From: JALONO01 sp038209965
GTDB lineage: Bacteria > Bacteroidota > Bacteroidia > Cytophagales > Thermoflexibacteraceae
Assembly (NCBI GenBank): GCA_038209965.1
Contig: JBBQXF010000165.1
Location: 1 to 7,657, forward strand
DNA: 7,657 bases
Reading direction: 5' to 3'
The translations under genes were made by a program, and so were the position numbers. The notes under the pieces are model-generated. The model was not told the DNA's origin. It saw only the letters and a program-made list of their open reading frames with translations, and ran no database searches. Of this stretch, positions 1 to 6,920 are shown one piece after another. Position 1 is the first letter of the stretch. Each line of letters opens with the position of its first letter.

Positions 1-405
1 ACCATGACCGACCAGAAAGCGTTTGCCCTCGCAGGTAAATGCCTGGGGGGTTTTATAGACCGCAACACCCAATTCATGGTTAAAATAATCAAACATCCAC
101 AGGTCGTGGTTGCCCACAAAAATGGAGATGGGGATCTGCCGGTCGGCCAGTTCGGCCAGTTTTGCTTGAAAGCGCACAAAGCCTTTGGGTACTACATGGC
201 CATACTCGAACCAGAAATCGAACAAGTCACCAAGCAGGAAAATGTGCCCAGCCACCGGGGCAATGCTGTCCAGCCAGCGAATAATTTTGCGTTCCCGGGC
301 CAGACTGGCCACAGGATCCGGGAAACCAAGGTGGAAATCGGAGGCAAAAAACAACTTTTTTCCGGTGACCAATTGGCCCATGTCGGGCAGATCGGGTGCT
401 TTCAT
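1..405 (-). CDS. lpxH: UDP-2,3-diacylglucosamine diphosphatase LpxH, 3'-truncated by window edge
   Basis: LpxH-type calcineurin-like metallophosphoesterase. The family hydrolyses UDP-2,3-diacylglucosamine to lipid X and UMP, the fourth step of lipid A synthesis, at the cytoplasmic face of the inner membrane. 135 codons are visible, starting at the ATG at 405-403 and running off the left edge, so the C-terminal part is missing; full-length family members are about 240-260 aa. The metal-site motifs appear in the right order: SDFHLG (D23, H25), LLGDLFDFW (D60), FVGNHD (N99, H100, D101), then VGHG (H134), where the sequence stops. LFDFW after GDxxD and the GNHDLWM block fit LpxH and its Bacteroidota homologues better than generic phosphoesterases. 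It is divergent from the phosphatase gene at 624. ATG at codon 9 is an alternative start, but the first ATG sits just after a promoter-like box and is preferred. The LpxG and LpxI alternatives lack this motif set. Confidence 0.88.
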   Translation of the reverse strand, partial: MKAPDLPDMGQLVTGKKLFFASDFHLGFPDPVASLARERKIIRWLDSIAPVAGHIFLLGDLFDFWFEYGHVVPKGFVRFQAKLAELADRQIPISIFVGNHDLWMFDYFNHELGVAVYKTPQAFTCEGKRFLVGHG

Positions 406-409
406 GGGG

Positions 410-417
410 CAAATATA
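410..417 (-). promoter_or_regulatory. Bacteroidota-type -7 box of the lpxH promoter
   Basis: On the minus strand the sequence reads TATATTTG, a full match to the TAnnTTTG -7 consensus of the main Bacteroidota sigma factor. Only four bases (CCCC) separate it from the lpxH ATG. The -33 position is weak: CCTG lies about 19 bases upstream rather than TTTG. If used, transcription would start at or within a few bases of the ATG, giving a leaderless or nearly leaderless mRNA. The call rests on the motif match alone. Confidence 0.45.
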
Positions 418-523
418 GGTTTTTTTGCCTGTTGGTCAGGGAAATGCGAGGTGGTGATCTATCGTGCCACCCCCCTAAATGGATGTAAGTTTTGCCATAA
501 AGTAATACAATGAGCAGTTGTCC

Positions 524-553
524 TTTGGAGATGTTTTTGATTAAATAGTTTTA
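524..553 (+). promoter_or_regulatory. Possible promoter of the sensor phosphatase gene
   Basis: TTTG at 524-527 and TAGTTTTA at 546-553 (7 of 8 to TAnnTTTG) are separated by 18 bases and lie 70 bases before the ATG at 624. A leader from here would carry a small hairpin (GCCCC at 558-562 with GGGGC at 578-582, plus an inner GTA/TAC pair around CGGC) and then a T7 run at 599-605. The rest of the 406-623 intergenic region shows no gene. The boxes are imperfect and AT-rich, so this is tentative. Confidence 0.3.
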
Positions 554-623
554 CAATGCCCCAGTACGGCTACTTGCGGGGCGACCCCAACTGCACCCTT
601 TTTTTAAATAAGCAGGAACAACC

Positions 624-3416
624 ATGTCTTCTATTTCATCCGTTATCGATTGGCCCAAAGGGCGTTTTTTTTACACACTCTTGCTTTTTTCTGCCCTCTG
701 GCAGGGCCATTTGGCTCGGGCCCAGCAGGCAACTGATGGAGTCATGTTGGCTAGGCTCATTACCATGCCCAATGACTCGGCCAAAGTGGAGGCCCTGCAC
801 CAAATGGCCGAAACAGGGTTGAGGCAAAACGATTACACCAATGCCCTCAAACACGCCGAAGAGGCCATCCAAGTTGCGGGCAAAACCAATAATGGCCCGG
901 GTAAGGCTGCAAGCTTGTTGTTGGCCGGCCGGATCGGCCGGGCACAGGGCAATGTTTCCGTTGCCCTCAACTATTTGATCCAGGCCAAGCTAGCGGCTGA
1001 GACTCAACTGGATCTGGCAACTGGTTTTGCGGCCAATACCGAGATTGCCCAGTTATATTTCCAACAACGCGCCTACGAGAAAGCGGTTGCCTATTATAAC
1101 CAAGCCTTGGCAATTGCCCTAAAGCAGCCCAAGAGCCCCAAATACGTCCCCGCGCTGGAAAATGTGGCCAACACCTATTTTTTGATCAAGGATTATGCAA
1201 ACGCCAAAAAGCATTATTTGCAGTTGTTGAATTTTTACAAAAAGCAAGAAAATTATAAGGGCATATTGGCTGAACTGGAACAATTGGTCAATACAGACAA
1301 GCTGGCGGGCAAAATCGATAATGCCATTGCTTTCTGTAATGAGGCCATGCAACTGGCGGAAGCCAAACAAGATTTCTCCGCTGTGGCGGAGCTAATGACC
1401 GATCTGGGCTTTTTATACCAGCGCCAAGGGAAACACGAAGAAGCCATCGGTGCTTTCAAAAACTCGTTGGCCGTTCATAACCAATACACCAAGGGGGATC
1501 AAGGTTTGAGCAAGCGCGGCGATGCATTGGGCAACCAAGGTATAATTTACGACGAGATCAAAGATTACAAAAATGCGTTCTGGAATTTTGACCAAGCCCT
1601 GTTGCTCAAGCGCAAAGCCAGTGATGTGAAGGGAGAGGCAAAAATTCAAAACTTGATCGGGGCCGCACATTTTGGCCGCAAAGACTATCCCAAGTCGATT
1701 GAAGCTTTGAACAAAGCCGTTACACTGGCCATGTCCCAAGGGGCCACCGATGTGTTGCAAGAAAGCTACCGCCTCCTGTCCGAAGTGTACTTGGCCAAAA
1801 AAGATTCTCGCGGGGCCCAAACGTTTCTCAAAAATTACCAATCGCTCAAGGACAGCGTTGGCTCGGCCGAAAGCCAGCTTCAGCAGCAGCAACTGCAGAT
1901 CATGCTCGATGTGGAAAAGCGGGAGAGCGAAATCAGAATGCTATTGACTGAAAAGGAAAAGCAAGATTTGGCCCTCAAGCAGTTGGAACTCGAGGCCGAA
2001 AAGCAAGAACAGATACTGAGCTTGCTCGGCCGGGATCAGGAATTGCAGGCCACCCGCATCCAGAACCAAGAACTGGAAAAGAACCGCCTGCGGCAGACGG
2101 CCGATCTGACTTCCCAACAGTTGCTGGCCGCCCGGCGCGATGGCGAAATCATTGAGCTGCAACGCACCAAAGAGGCGGGCGATTTTGAACTAAAGCAAAA
2201 AAGATTGGAGGATGAAAAACAGAAAGCAGCCATTTCGCTCTTGGAAGGACAACAAAAATTGCAGGAAGTCAACTTGGACAAGGAGCGTGATCAGCGCCGG
2301 TTGGGCAACTGGATCATGGCCCTACTAGGCTTGGTGATTGGCTTGGGGGTCATTGGGTTTGTCCAGAAGCAACGGGCCAACCGCAAGTTGAACCAACAAC
2401 AGAACGAGATTTTGGAGAAAAATGACCAGTTGCTCCAAAGCGAGGAAGAGCTGCGCCAAAATATGGAAGAACTGCAAACGACCCAAGAGGCTATGCAGCT
2501 GCGCCAGCATGAGTTGGAAGTGGCCAACAATAAAATGGCGGCCAATGAGGTGGTCCTGACCAAAGCCTACGATAAAATCCAAGCAAATGGGGCCCAAATC
2601 AAAGAACAAAATGCAAAATTGGGCGAGGCTTTTGCTGAACTGAACCGCAAGAATATCCGCATTACAGACAGTATCCGGTACGCTGAGCGCATCCAGAAGG
2701 CGATTATGCCCACCGAAGCGCAATTGACGGCCAATTTTGTTGAGCACTTTACCATCTATAAACCCAAGGATGTGGTTTCGGGCGATTTTTATTGGTTCAG
2801 CAAAGTGGGTAACAAACGTTTTATTGCCGTCGTGGATTGTACGGGCCACGGTGTCCCGGGGGCGTTCATGTCCATGATTGGCAATACCCTGCTCAACCAA
2901 ATTATTAACGAAAAAGATATTTACACCCCTCATAAGGTACTGGAAAACATGGATGCCAATATCCGTCAATCACTCAAGCAACAGGATGCCTCCACCAGCG
3001 ATGGCATGGACATTGGCTTGTGCTGCATCGAGACATGGGAAGATGGCACCATCAGTCTCAAATTTGCCGGGGCCAAGATTTCGCTCTGGTACACCGTTGA
3101 TGGTCAAATCCATACCATCAAGGCTGACCGGGTTCCCCTTGGCGGCGTTGATGCCAATTTGATTTACGCTTACTCCCCACACACGGTACGGATCGAGAAA
3201 GGCAGTACGCTCTACATGGCCACTGATGGCTACATGGATGCTTCCAACGTGGAGCGGCAGCGGTTTGGTTCGGCCCGGCTGGTTGCCATTTTGGCCGCCA
3301 ACCAGCACCTGTCGTTGGCCGAGCAGGGTACGCTATTGGAGGATGCCTTGCGGGAATATCAAGCCGATGGCCATGAGCAGCGCGACGACATTACCATGTT
3401 GGCCGTTAAGGTGTAG
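624..3416 (+). CDS. Transmembrane TPR-sensor SpoIIE/PP2C-family serine phosphatase
   Basis: 930-aa membrane protein that probably dephosphorylates a phosphoserine/threonine partner in response to a periplasmic cue. A signal peptide occupies about residues 1-34 (hydrophobic FFYTLLLFSALW, likely cut after ARA). Roughly seven to eight TPR-like helical repeats follow at about 55-405, then a Q/E/K-rich coiled coil at 412-558, one membrane span at about 561-580 (WIMALLGLVIGLGVIGFV) and a second coiled coil at 581-680. The catalytic domain is 684-930: SIRYAERIQKAIMP lead-in, VVSGDFYW (D721), VVDCTGHGVPGAFMS (D738), SDGMDIG (D793), ATDGYMD (D868) and QRDDIT (D921/D922), so the acidic metal-binding positions are present. 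The predicted topology is TPRs outside the inner membrane and phosphatase in the cytoplasm, with the coiled coils as signal relay. ATG at 624 is chosen because it gives the signal peptide and has AGGA six bases upstream. SpoIIE-type relatives often act on STAS anti-anti-sigma proteins; none is encoded here, so the target is unknown. Confidence 0.88.
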   Translation: MSSISSVIDWPKGRFFYTLLLFSALWQGHLARAQQATDGVMLARLITMPNDSAKVEALHQMAETGLRQNDYTNALKHAEEAIQVAGKTNNGPGKAASLLLAGRIGRAQGNVSVALNYLIQAKLAAETQLDLATGFAANTEIAQLYFQQRAYEKAVAYYNQALAIALKQPKSPKYVPALENVANTYFLIKDYANAKKHYLQLLNFYKKQENYKGILAELEQLVNTDKLAGKIDNAIAFCNEAMQLAEAKQDFSAVAELMTDLGFLYQRQGKHEEAIGAFKNSLAVHNQYTKGDQGLSKRGDALGNQGIIYDEIKDYKNAFWNFDQALLLKRKASDVKGEAKIQNLIGAAHFGRKDYPKSIEALNKAVTLAMSQGATDVLQESYRLLSEVYLAKKDSRGAQTFLKNYQSLKDSVGSAESQLQQQQLQIMLDVEKRESEIRMLLTEKEKQDLALKQLELEAEKQEQILSLLGRDQELQATRIQNQELEKNRLRQTADLTSQQLLAARRDGEIIELQRTKEAGDFELKQKRLEDEKQKAAISLLEGQQKLQEVNLDKERDQRRLGNWIMALLGLVIGLGVIGFVQKQRANRKLNQQQNEILEKNDQLLQSEEELRQNMEELQTTQEAMQLRQHELEVANNKMAANEVVLTKAYDKIQANGAQIKEQNAKLGEAFAELNRKNIRITDSIRYAERIQKAIMPTEAQLTANFVEHFTIYKPKDVVSGDFYWFSKVGNKRFIAVVDCTGHGVPGAFMSMIGNTLLNQIINEKDIYTPHKVLENMDANIRQSLKQQDASTSDGMDIGLCCIETWEDGTISLKFAGAKISLWYTVDGQIHTIKADRVPLGGVDANLIYAYSPHTVRIEKGSTLYMATDGYMDASNVERQRFGSARLVAILAANQHLSLAEQGTLLEDALREYQADGHEQRDDITMLAVKV

Positions 3417-3437
3417 GGGACAAGATTTGCCAAAGTA

Positions 3438-3470
3438 TTTGGGCCAATCAACGGTTTTTAATTAACTTTG
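3438..3470 (+). promoter_or_regulatory. Promoter-like boxes upstream of kdsA
   Basis: TTTG at 3438-3441 and TAACTTTG at 3463-3470 are full matches to the Bacteroidota -33 and -7 elements, with a 21-base spacer. They lie just after the stop of the phosphatase gene and 110 bases before the kdsA ATG. The expected transcription start (about 3475-3480) is immediately before the terminator hairpin at 3481, so a transcript from here would begin with that hairpin. The boxes are good, but the placement makes their use uncertain. Confidence 0.45.
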
Positions 3471-3480
3471 TTCTTGTGAG

Positions 3481-3521
3481 ATAAGGGCATACCAACCTCG
3501 GTATGTCCTTATTCATTTTTT
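3481..3521 (+). terminator. Intrinsic terminator after the sensor phosphatase gene
   Basis: A 13-bp stem (3481-3493 with 3500-3512, one G-U wobble) closes a 6-base loop AACCTC. It is followed by TTCA and six T residues at 3516-3521. It lies 64 bases after the phosphatase stop codon and is the clearest rho-independent terminator in the window. Because a promoter-like pair lies directly upstream, it could alternatively serve as a leader hairpin/attenuator for kdsA. Confidence 0.8.
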
Positions 3522-3579
3522 GACCGACAGTACTTTTTTATCACACAATTTTCTTTTGGCTAATATTTTTTATTGTAAG

Positions 3580-4416
3580 ATGACCAAGAAAATAGTAAAA
3601 GTTGGGAACATCGATTGCGGTGCCGATCAACTGTTCCTCATCTCTGGCCCATGTGTGATCGAGGAAGAAAGCATCATGATGAGGACCGCCGAGAAGCTCA
3701 AACAGGTGAGCGAAAGGCTTAACCTGCCAGTAATCTACAAATCGTCATTTATGAAGGACAACCGCAGCGCGCTGGACTTTTACATGGGGCCAGGGCTGGA
3801 CGAGGGGCTGAAAATGCTCCAGAAAATCAAGGAGACGTTTGGGTTTCCGGTCCTGTCCGATGTTCACTATCCCGAACAGTGCGCCGCCGCCGCTGAAGTG
3901 CTTGACGTGATCCAGATTCCCGCCTATTTGTGCATGCAAACTACCTTAGTAGTGGCGGCAGCCAAAACCGGCCGCGTGGTAAACATCAAGCATGGGCAGT
4001 TTCTCGCCCCGGACAACATGGCCAAGCCTGCCCAAAAATGCGTGGACAGTGGCAATGATCAGATCATTCTCACCGAACGGGGCTATACTTTTGGCTATAA
4101 TGACCTTATAGTGGATCCCCGCAGTTTCTATCACTTGAACCGTACGGGTTATCCGGTGGTGTTCGATGTGACCCATGCCATTCGCAAGTACGGGATTCCC
4201 AGTGCCGATGCCAAAGGCGGGGCCAGGGAGTTTTTGCCCGTCTTGGCCCGGGCTGGGGTTGCTTCTGGGATAGATGGCCTGTTTGTCGAAGCTCACCCCA
4301 ATCCGGCCCAAGCCCTGTGCGATGCGGCCAGCCAATTGGACATGAACCAACTCGAGGATTTCCTCAAACCGCTGATGGAGCTGCACGCAATCGAGGTGAA
4401 ATATCGCCAATCGTGA
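3580..4416 (+). CDS. kdsA: 3-deoxy-8-phosphooctulonate synthase (Kdo-8-P synthase), metal-dependent class
   Basis: 278-aa cytoplasmic TIM-barrel enzyme. The family condenses phosphoenolpyruvate with D-arabinose-5-phosphate to Kdo-8-phosphate, precursor of the Kdo joining lipid A to the LPS core. Supporting motifs: ISGPCVIEEES at 21-31, YKSSFMKDNRSA at 53-64 (KDNR is the A5P-type signature, unlike the KPRTS of DAHP synthases), PVLSDVHYPE, IQIPAYLCMQTTL at 111-123, NIKHGQFLAP at 135-144, LTERGYTFGYNDLIVD, VVFDVTHAI and VEAHPNP. C25, H199, E237 and D248 match the Cys/His/Glu/Asp metal ligands of the Aquifex-type metal-dependent class. Unusual residues: M119 and T122 replace the Arg and Asp of the usual CRQTDL, and H138 replaces the second Lys of KKGQF; the first Lys (K137) is kept. 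The ATG at 3580 is used because the open frame extends upstream only to a TTG at 3520 inside the terminator T-run. It stands alone, convergent with the sugar enzyme pair. The family assignment is firm; unchanged substrate is likely but less certain. Confidence 0.9.
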   Translation: MTKKIVKVGNIDCGADQLFLISGPCVIEEESIMMRTAEKLKQVSERLNLPVIYKSSFMKDNRSALDFYMGPGLDEGLKMLQKIKETFGFPVLSDVHYPEQCAAAAEVLDVIQIPAYLCMQTTLVVAAAKTGRVVNIKHGQFLAPDNMAKPAQKCVDSGNDQIILTERGYTFGYNDLIVDPRSFYHLNRTGYPVVFDVTHAIRKYGIPSADAKGGAREFLPVLARAGVASGIDGLFVEAHPNPAQALCDAASQLDMNQLEDFLKPLMELHAIEVKYRQS

Positions 4417-4463
4417 TTTTCGCCGCCCCGGTAGCTTGATATGGTCAGGCTCGGGTGCACCAA

Positions 4464-4492
4464 CCCAGCCCCAGGACATTTCTGGGGCTGGG
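4464..4492. terminator. Perfect 11-bp hairpin between convergent genes, possible bidirectional terminator
   Basis: CCCAGCCCCAG (4464-4474) and CTGGGGCTGGG (4482-4492) are perfect inverted repeats around a 7-base loop GACATTT. The hairpin lies 48 bases after the kdsA stop and 50 bases beyond the end of the convergent isomerase gene. The stem is GC-rich, but no T-run follows on either strand, so it is not a standard intrinsic terminator. Its position suggests a 3'-end stability or transcription-blocking role for both genes. Confidence 0.5.
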
Positions 4493-4541
4493 CTTGCAGC
4501 TCGTCAATCGTGATCGCCGGGCGGAGCCAAGCAACAGCGGC

Positions 4542-5393
4542 TTACTTCAGCCCCCGCAGAAAAGCCAAACTTGCGGGCACTTGTTTAGCCGCTTCGGGAT
4601 GCTCGTCTTCAAGGTAAAAATACTTGATGCGGGTTTTTTTGGCGGCTTTCAAAATCTTTTTCATGTCCAGTTGGCCCGTGCCCACCACCACCACATTCTC
4701 TGGTGCAGTTTGTCCTTTTTGATTGGCCGTCACCCCTTTTTTCAAGTCCTTTACGTGCATGAGCAGGAACCGCCGGGGATATTTGCGCAGCAGGGCGGCG
4801 GGATCTTGGCCGGGCAGGTGGGCCCAGAGGATGTCCAGTTCAAAGCCCACGTTGTCGGCATCGGTATTTTGCACCAAGTAGTCGAACAGTGTGCCGTCCG
4901 CGTGCGGTTCAAACTCAAAGCCGTGGTTATGGTAGCAAAACTGCAAGCCCTGTGCCTTGAGGGCTGTGCCAGCGTGGTTAAAATCGGCGACCACTTCTTG
5001 GGTGCGGGCCAAGGTGAATTTGCCCTCGTGCGGGATCCAAGCGACGCGCACAAACTCCGCCCCCAAGGTTTTGGCCTTGCCAATGACCGCGTCCAGTTGG
5101 TTTTTCATCTCGTCATAGCTGACCCCAAAGCTGGTGCAGCGCATCCCCCGGGCATCGAGCATGGCCCGGAACTCGGTGGCAGTCTTGCCAAACAAGTTGG
5201 ACAACTCGATGTTGGTGATGCCCGTGGCCTTGATCTGATCCAAGGCGGCGGCGGGGTCTTTGCCCAGTTCATTGCGGTAAGTATAGGAAACTACCCCCGG
5301 CATTTCGGGCAGGTACTTGCTAAATTTCTGGGCCAAACTGACATGGCTGACCAGCCATGCCAATAAAACCAGTACTACATTCAAGTGTTGCAT
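4542..5393 (-). CDS. Secreted sugar phosphate isomerase/epimerase-like TIM-barrel protein
   Basis: 283-aa protein of the xylose-isomerase-like TIM-barrel superfamily (AP-endonuclease-2 fold). An N-terminal Sec signal peptide is clear (MQHLNVVLVLLAWLVSHVSLAQ, probable cut after SLA at residue 21), so it is probably periplasmic. Likely divalent-metal ligands fall in the expected places: YHNHGFEF (E160), FELDILWAH (D187), LLMHVKD (H213) and YFYLEDE (E262 or E264). The opening stretch VVSYTYRNELGKDPAAALDQIKATGITNIELS is typical of Bacteroidota members. Exact chemistry is not readable: relatives include isomerases, epimerases and enzymes acting on 3-keto-sugars, and an exported protein is unlikely to work on a sugar phosphate despite the family name. 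It follows the Gfo/Idh/MocA oxidoreductase gene on the same strand after 83 bases, which suggests co-transcription and a shared pathway. ATG at 5393-5391 is chosen because it precedes the signal peptide directly; no strong Shine-Dalgarno sequence is seen. Confidence 0.82.
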   Translation of the reverse strand: MQHLNVVLVLLAWLVSHVSLAQKFSKYLPEMPGVVSYTYRNELGKDPAAALDQIKATGITNIELSNLFGKTATEFRAMLDARGMRCTSFGVSYDEMKNQLDAVIGKAKTLGAEFVRVAWIPHEGKFTLARTQEVVADFNHAGTALKAQGLQFCYHNHGFEFEPHADGTLFDYLVQNTDADNVGFELDILWAHLPGQDPAALLRKYPRRFLLMHVKDLKKGVTANQKGQTAPENVVVVGTGQLDMKKILKAAKKTRIKYFYLEDEHPEAAKQVPASLAFLRGLK

Positions 5394-5476
5394 CGATAGA
5401 ATGAGGTTTCGGGACTATCCCAAGACTAAAATGATTTTCATTACGGGATTTCTCTGGTTTATTTGGGCACAATGTT

Positions 5477-6805
5477 TTAGACAATCGGATCCCAACCTTT
5501 TTCGTAGGTGCGTTGCCAGAGGGCCATCGCGGCTTCATTGTTGGCAATGTGGCCGTTGCGGGGATTACAGTTCAGCGTGTAGCCAGTGCGATAGGCAATG
5601 TTGGCCAAGTGGCACAACAGCACGCTCTTGTGGCCCTCGGCTATGTGTGCATTGAGCTTGACGCTGCGGTCGCGGGTGGCTGCCAAGAAATTCTGGATGT
5701 GCATCCCGTCGAGTCGTTGCCCGGGGCCAGTTTTATCGATGGAATTGGTTTGTGCGGCCGTGTCTTTTACGTCTTTTACCACTTTGTTGGCCATGTCCAA
5801 GATCACATAGTTGTTGTCACGCATGATGAGCGAGCCGGTTTCGCCAAAGAACTGCACCCCGCGCCCAACTCCCTCAATGGGAAAAGGGGCACAACTCCGG
5901 CTCTCCCAACTGATCATTTTGCCGCCTTCGAACTCAAAAGTGGCCGTATGGGTATCGGGCGTTTCCCAGTCATCGGCAAAGGCATAGCGCCCGCCGGCCG
6001 AGGTCACCCGGGTGGGGAAGTCGGCTTGCAGGCCCCAGCGGGCCACATCCAGCTCGTGCGTGCCGTTGTTGCAGGCTTCGCCCGTGCCCCAGTGCCAAAA
6101 CCAGTGCCAGTTGTAGTGCACCAAATTGTCGCGGAAGGGCAGGCGCGGGGCGGGACCTTGCCACAGGTCATAATCCAGCCAACTGGGCACGGGGGCGGGT
6201 TTGCCGTGGCCAATGCTTTTGCGGCCGTTGGCATACCAACAGCGGGCAAAATACACTTTGCCGATCGCCCCTTGGTGCAGGGCCGCAATGCCTTCTTGCA
6301 CCACATTCCATGACCGCCGTTGGTTGCCCATTTGCACCACCTTATTGTGTTTGGCGGCAGCTTCCACACACAGTTCGCCTTCGCGGGGGTTGTGCCCGCA
6401 AGGTTTTTCCACATACACGTGTTTGCCCGCCGCGCAGGCCATGATGGTGGCCGGAGCGTGCCAGTGATCGGGCGCGGCGATCATGAGCACGTCTATGTCC
6501 TTGTTTTCCAATACCTTGCGAATGTCTTTTTCGCCTTTGGGATTGGCTTTGGCCTGTCCTTGCTTGGCAAATTCAATGCCCTTGGCAATGGCCCGCTCGT
6601 CCACGTCGCAGATGGTGGCCACTTCCACGCCTTCGTGGGCGGCGAAATTGCGGATTACTTCAGCGCCCCGGCTGTTGGTGCCCATGGCTGCGACCACGAT
6701 TTTTTCATTGGGCGAATTGTGCCGCCCCCATACGATCAGCGGGCCGAGAGCCGTGGCTGCGGTGGCTGTGGCGGCCGTTTTTAGAAATGTCCTTCGGTTG
6801 TTCAT
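5477..6805 (-). CDS. Tat-signal Gfo/Idh/MocA family oxidoreductase
   Basis: 442-aa NAD(P)-dependent sugar oxidoreductase family protein. The N-terminus is a twin-arginine signal (NNRRTFLK, R4 and R5, then an Ala/Thr-rich hydrophobic stretch to about residue 26), implying export of a folded, cofactor-loaded enzyme. The Rossmann domain begins at about 35 with VVAAMGTNSRG (residues 37-47), a form seen in exported members. AAPDHWHAP (110-117) and YVEKPCGHN (131-139) are the family hallmarks, with K134 the usual catalytic/cofactor Lys. NWHWFWHWGTGEACNNGTHELDVARWGL (about 232-259) contains the catalytic-region H250 and D253. Length fits the Tat subgroup. The donor and acceptor sugars cannot be read from the sequence. 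With the secreted isomerase-like gene 83 bases downstream it probably forms a periplasmic carbohydrate-processing pair; oxidation/reduction at a sugar carbon combined with rearrangement or elimination, as in 3-keto-glycoside routes, is inference. ATG at 6805-6803 is the only start giving the complete Tat motif. Confidence 0.9.
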   Translation of the reverse strand: MNNRRTFLKTAATATAATALGPLIVWGRHNSPNEKIVVAAMGTNSRGAEVIRNFAAHEGVEVATICDVDERAIAKGIEFAKQGQAKANPKGEKDIRKVLENKDIDVLMIAAPDHWHAPATIMACAAGKHVYVEKPCGHNPREGELCVEAAAKHNKVVQMGNQRRSWNVVQEGIAALHQGAIGKVYFARCWYANGRKSIGHGKPAPVPSWLDYDLWQGPAPRLPFRDNLVHYNWHWFWHWGTGEACNNGTHELDVARWGLQADFPTRVTSAGGRYAFADDWETPDTHTATFEFEGGKMISWESRSCAPFPIEGVGRGVQFFGETGSLIMRDNNYVILDMANKVVKDVKDTAAQTNSIDKTGPGQRLDGMHIQNFLAATRDRSVKLNAHIAEGHKSVLLCHLANIAYRTGYTLNCNPRNGHIANNEAAMALWQRTYEKGWDPIV

Positions 6806-6866
6806 AGGCTACTACCGGTCAATACAATGTTGGCTGGTTATGCAAGAACAGTATTTTTTTTCGCAC

Positions 6867-6881
6867 TACAAAATTTTTGTA
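6867..6881. promoter_or_regulatory. AT-rich palindrome upstream of the Tat oxidoreductase gene
   Basis: TACAAAA and TTTTGTA form 7-base inverted arms around a single central T, 61 bases before the oxidoreductase ATG. The position and dyad symmetry fit a binding site for a dimeric regulator, but the surroundings are so AT-rich that chance is plausible. No regulator gene is present in the window. Confidence 0.3.
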
Positions 6882-6920
6882 ATTTTTTGTCTCAAATAAT
6901 TGATAGAGAATAATTTAAGT

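Noticed and set aside
4..513. Plus-strand open frame opposite lpxH
   Set aside because: It is the complement of the well-supported lpxH coding sequence and has no protein-family character.
3520..3579. Upstream extension of kdsA by 20 codons to a TTG start
   Set aside because: The TTG lies inside the T-run of the terminator hairpin, the extra residues resemble nothing in KdsA, and the ATG at 3580 gives a normal family length.
4408..4514. 10-base direct repeat CAATCGTGAT at 4408-4417 and 4505-4514 flanking the convergent hairpin, considered as target-site duplication
   Set aside because: The first copy lies across the kdsA stop codon in normal coding sequence, the ~87 bases between contain no terminal inverted repeats or insertion remnant, and a 10-mer can recur by chance.
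4455..5366. Long plus-strand open frame (303 codons) opposite the isomerase gene
   Set aside because: The minus-strand gene has a signal peptide and family motifs; the plus frame is low-complexity His/Gly/Gln-rich antisense translation without motifs.
5513..6784. Long plus-strand open frames opposite the Tat oxidoreductase gene
   Set aside because: They are antisense frames produced by codon bias of a well-supported Gfo/Idh/MocA gene.
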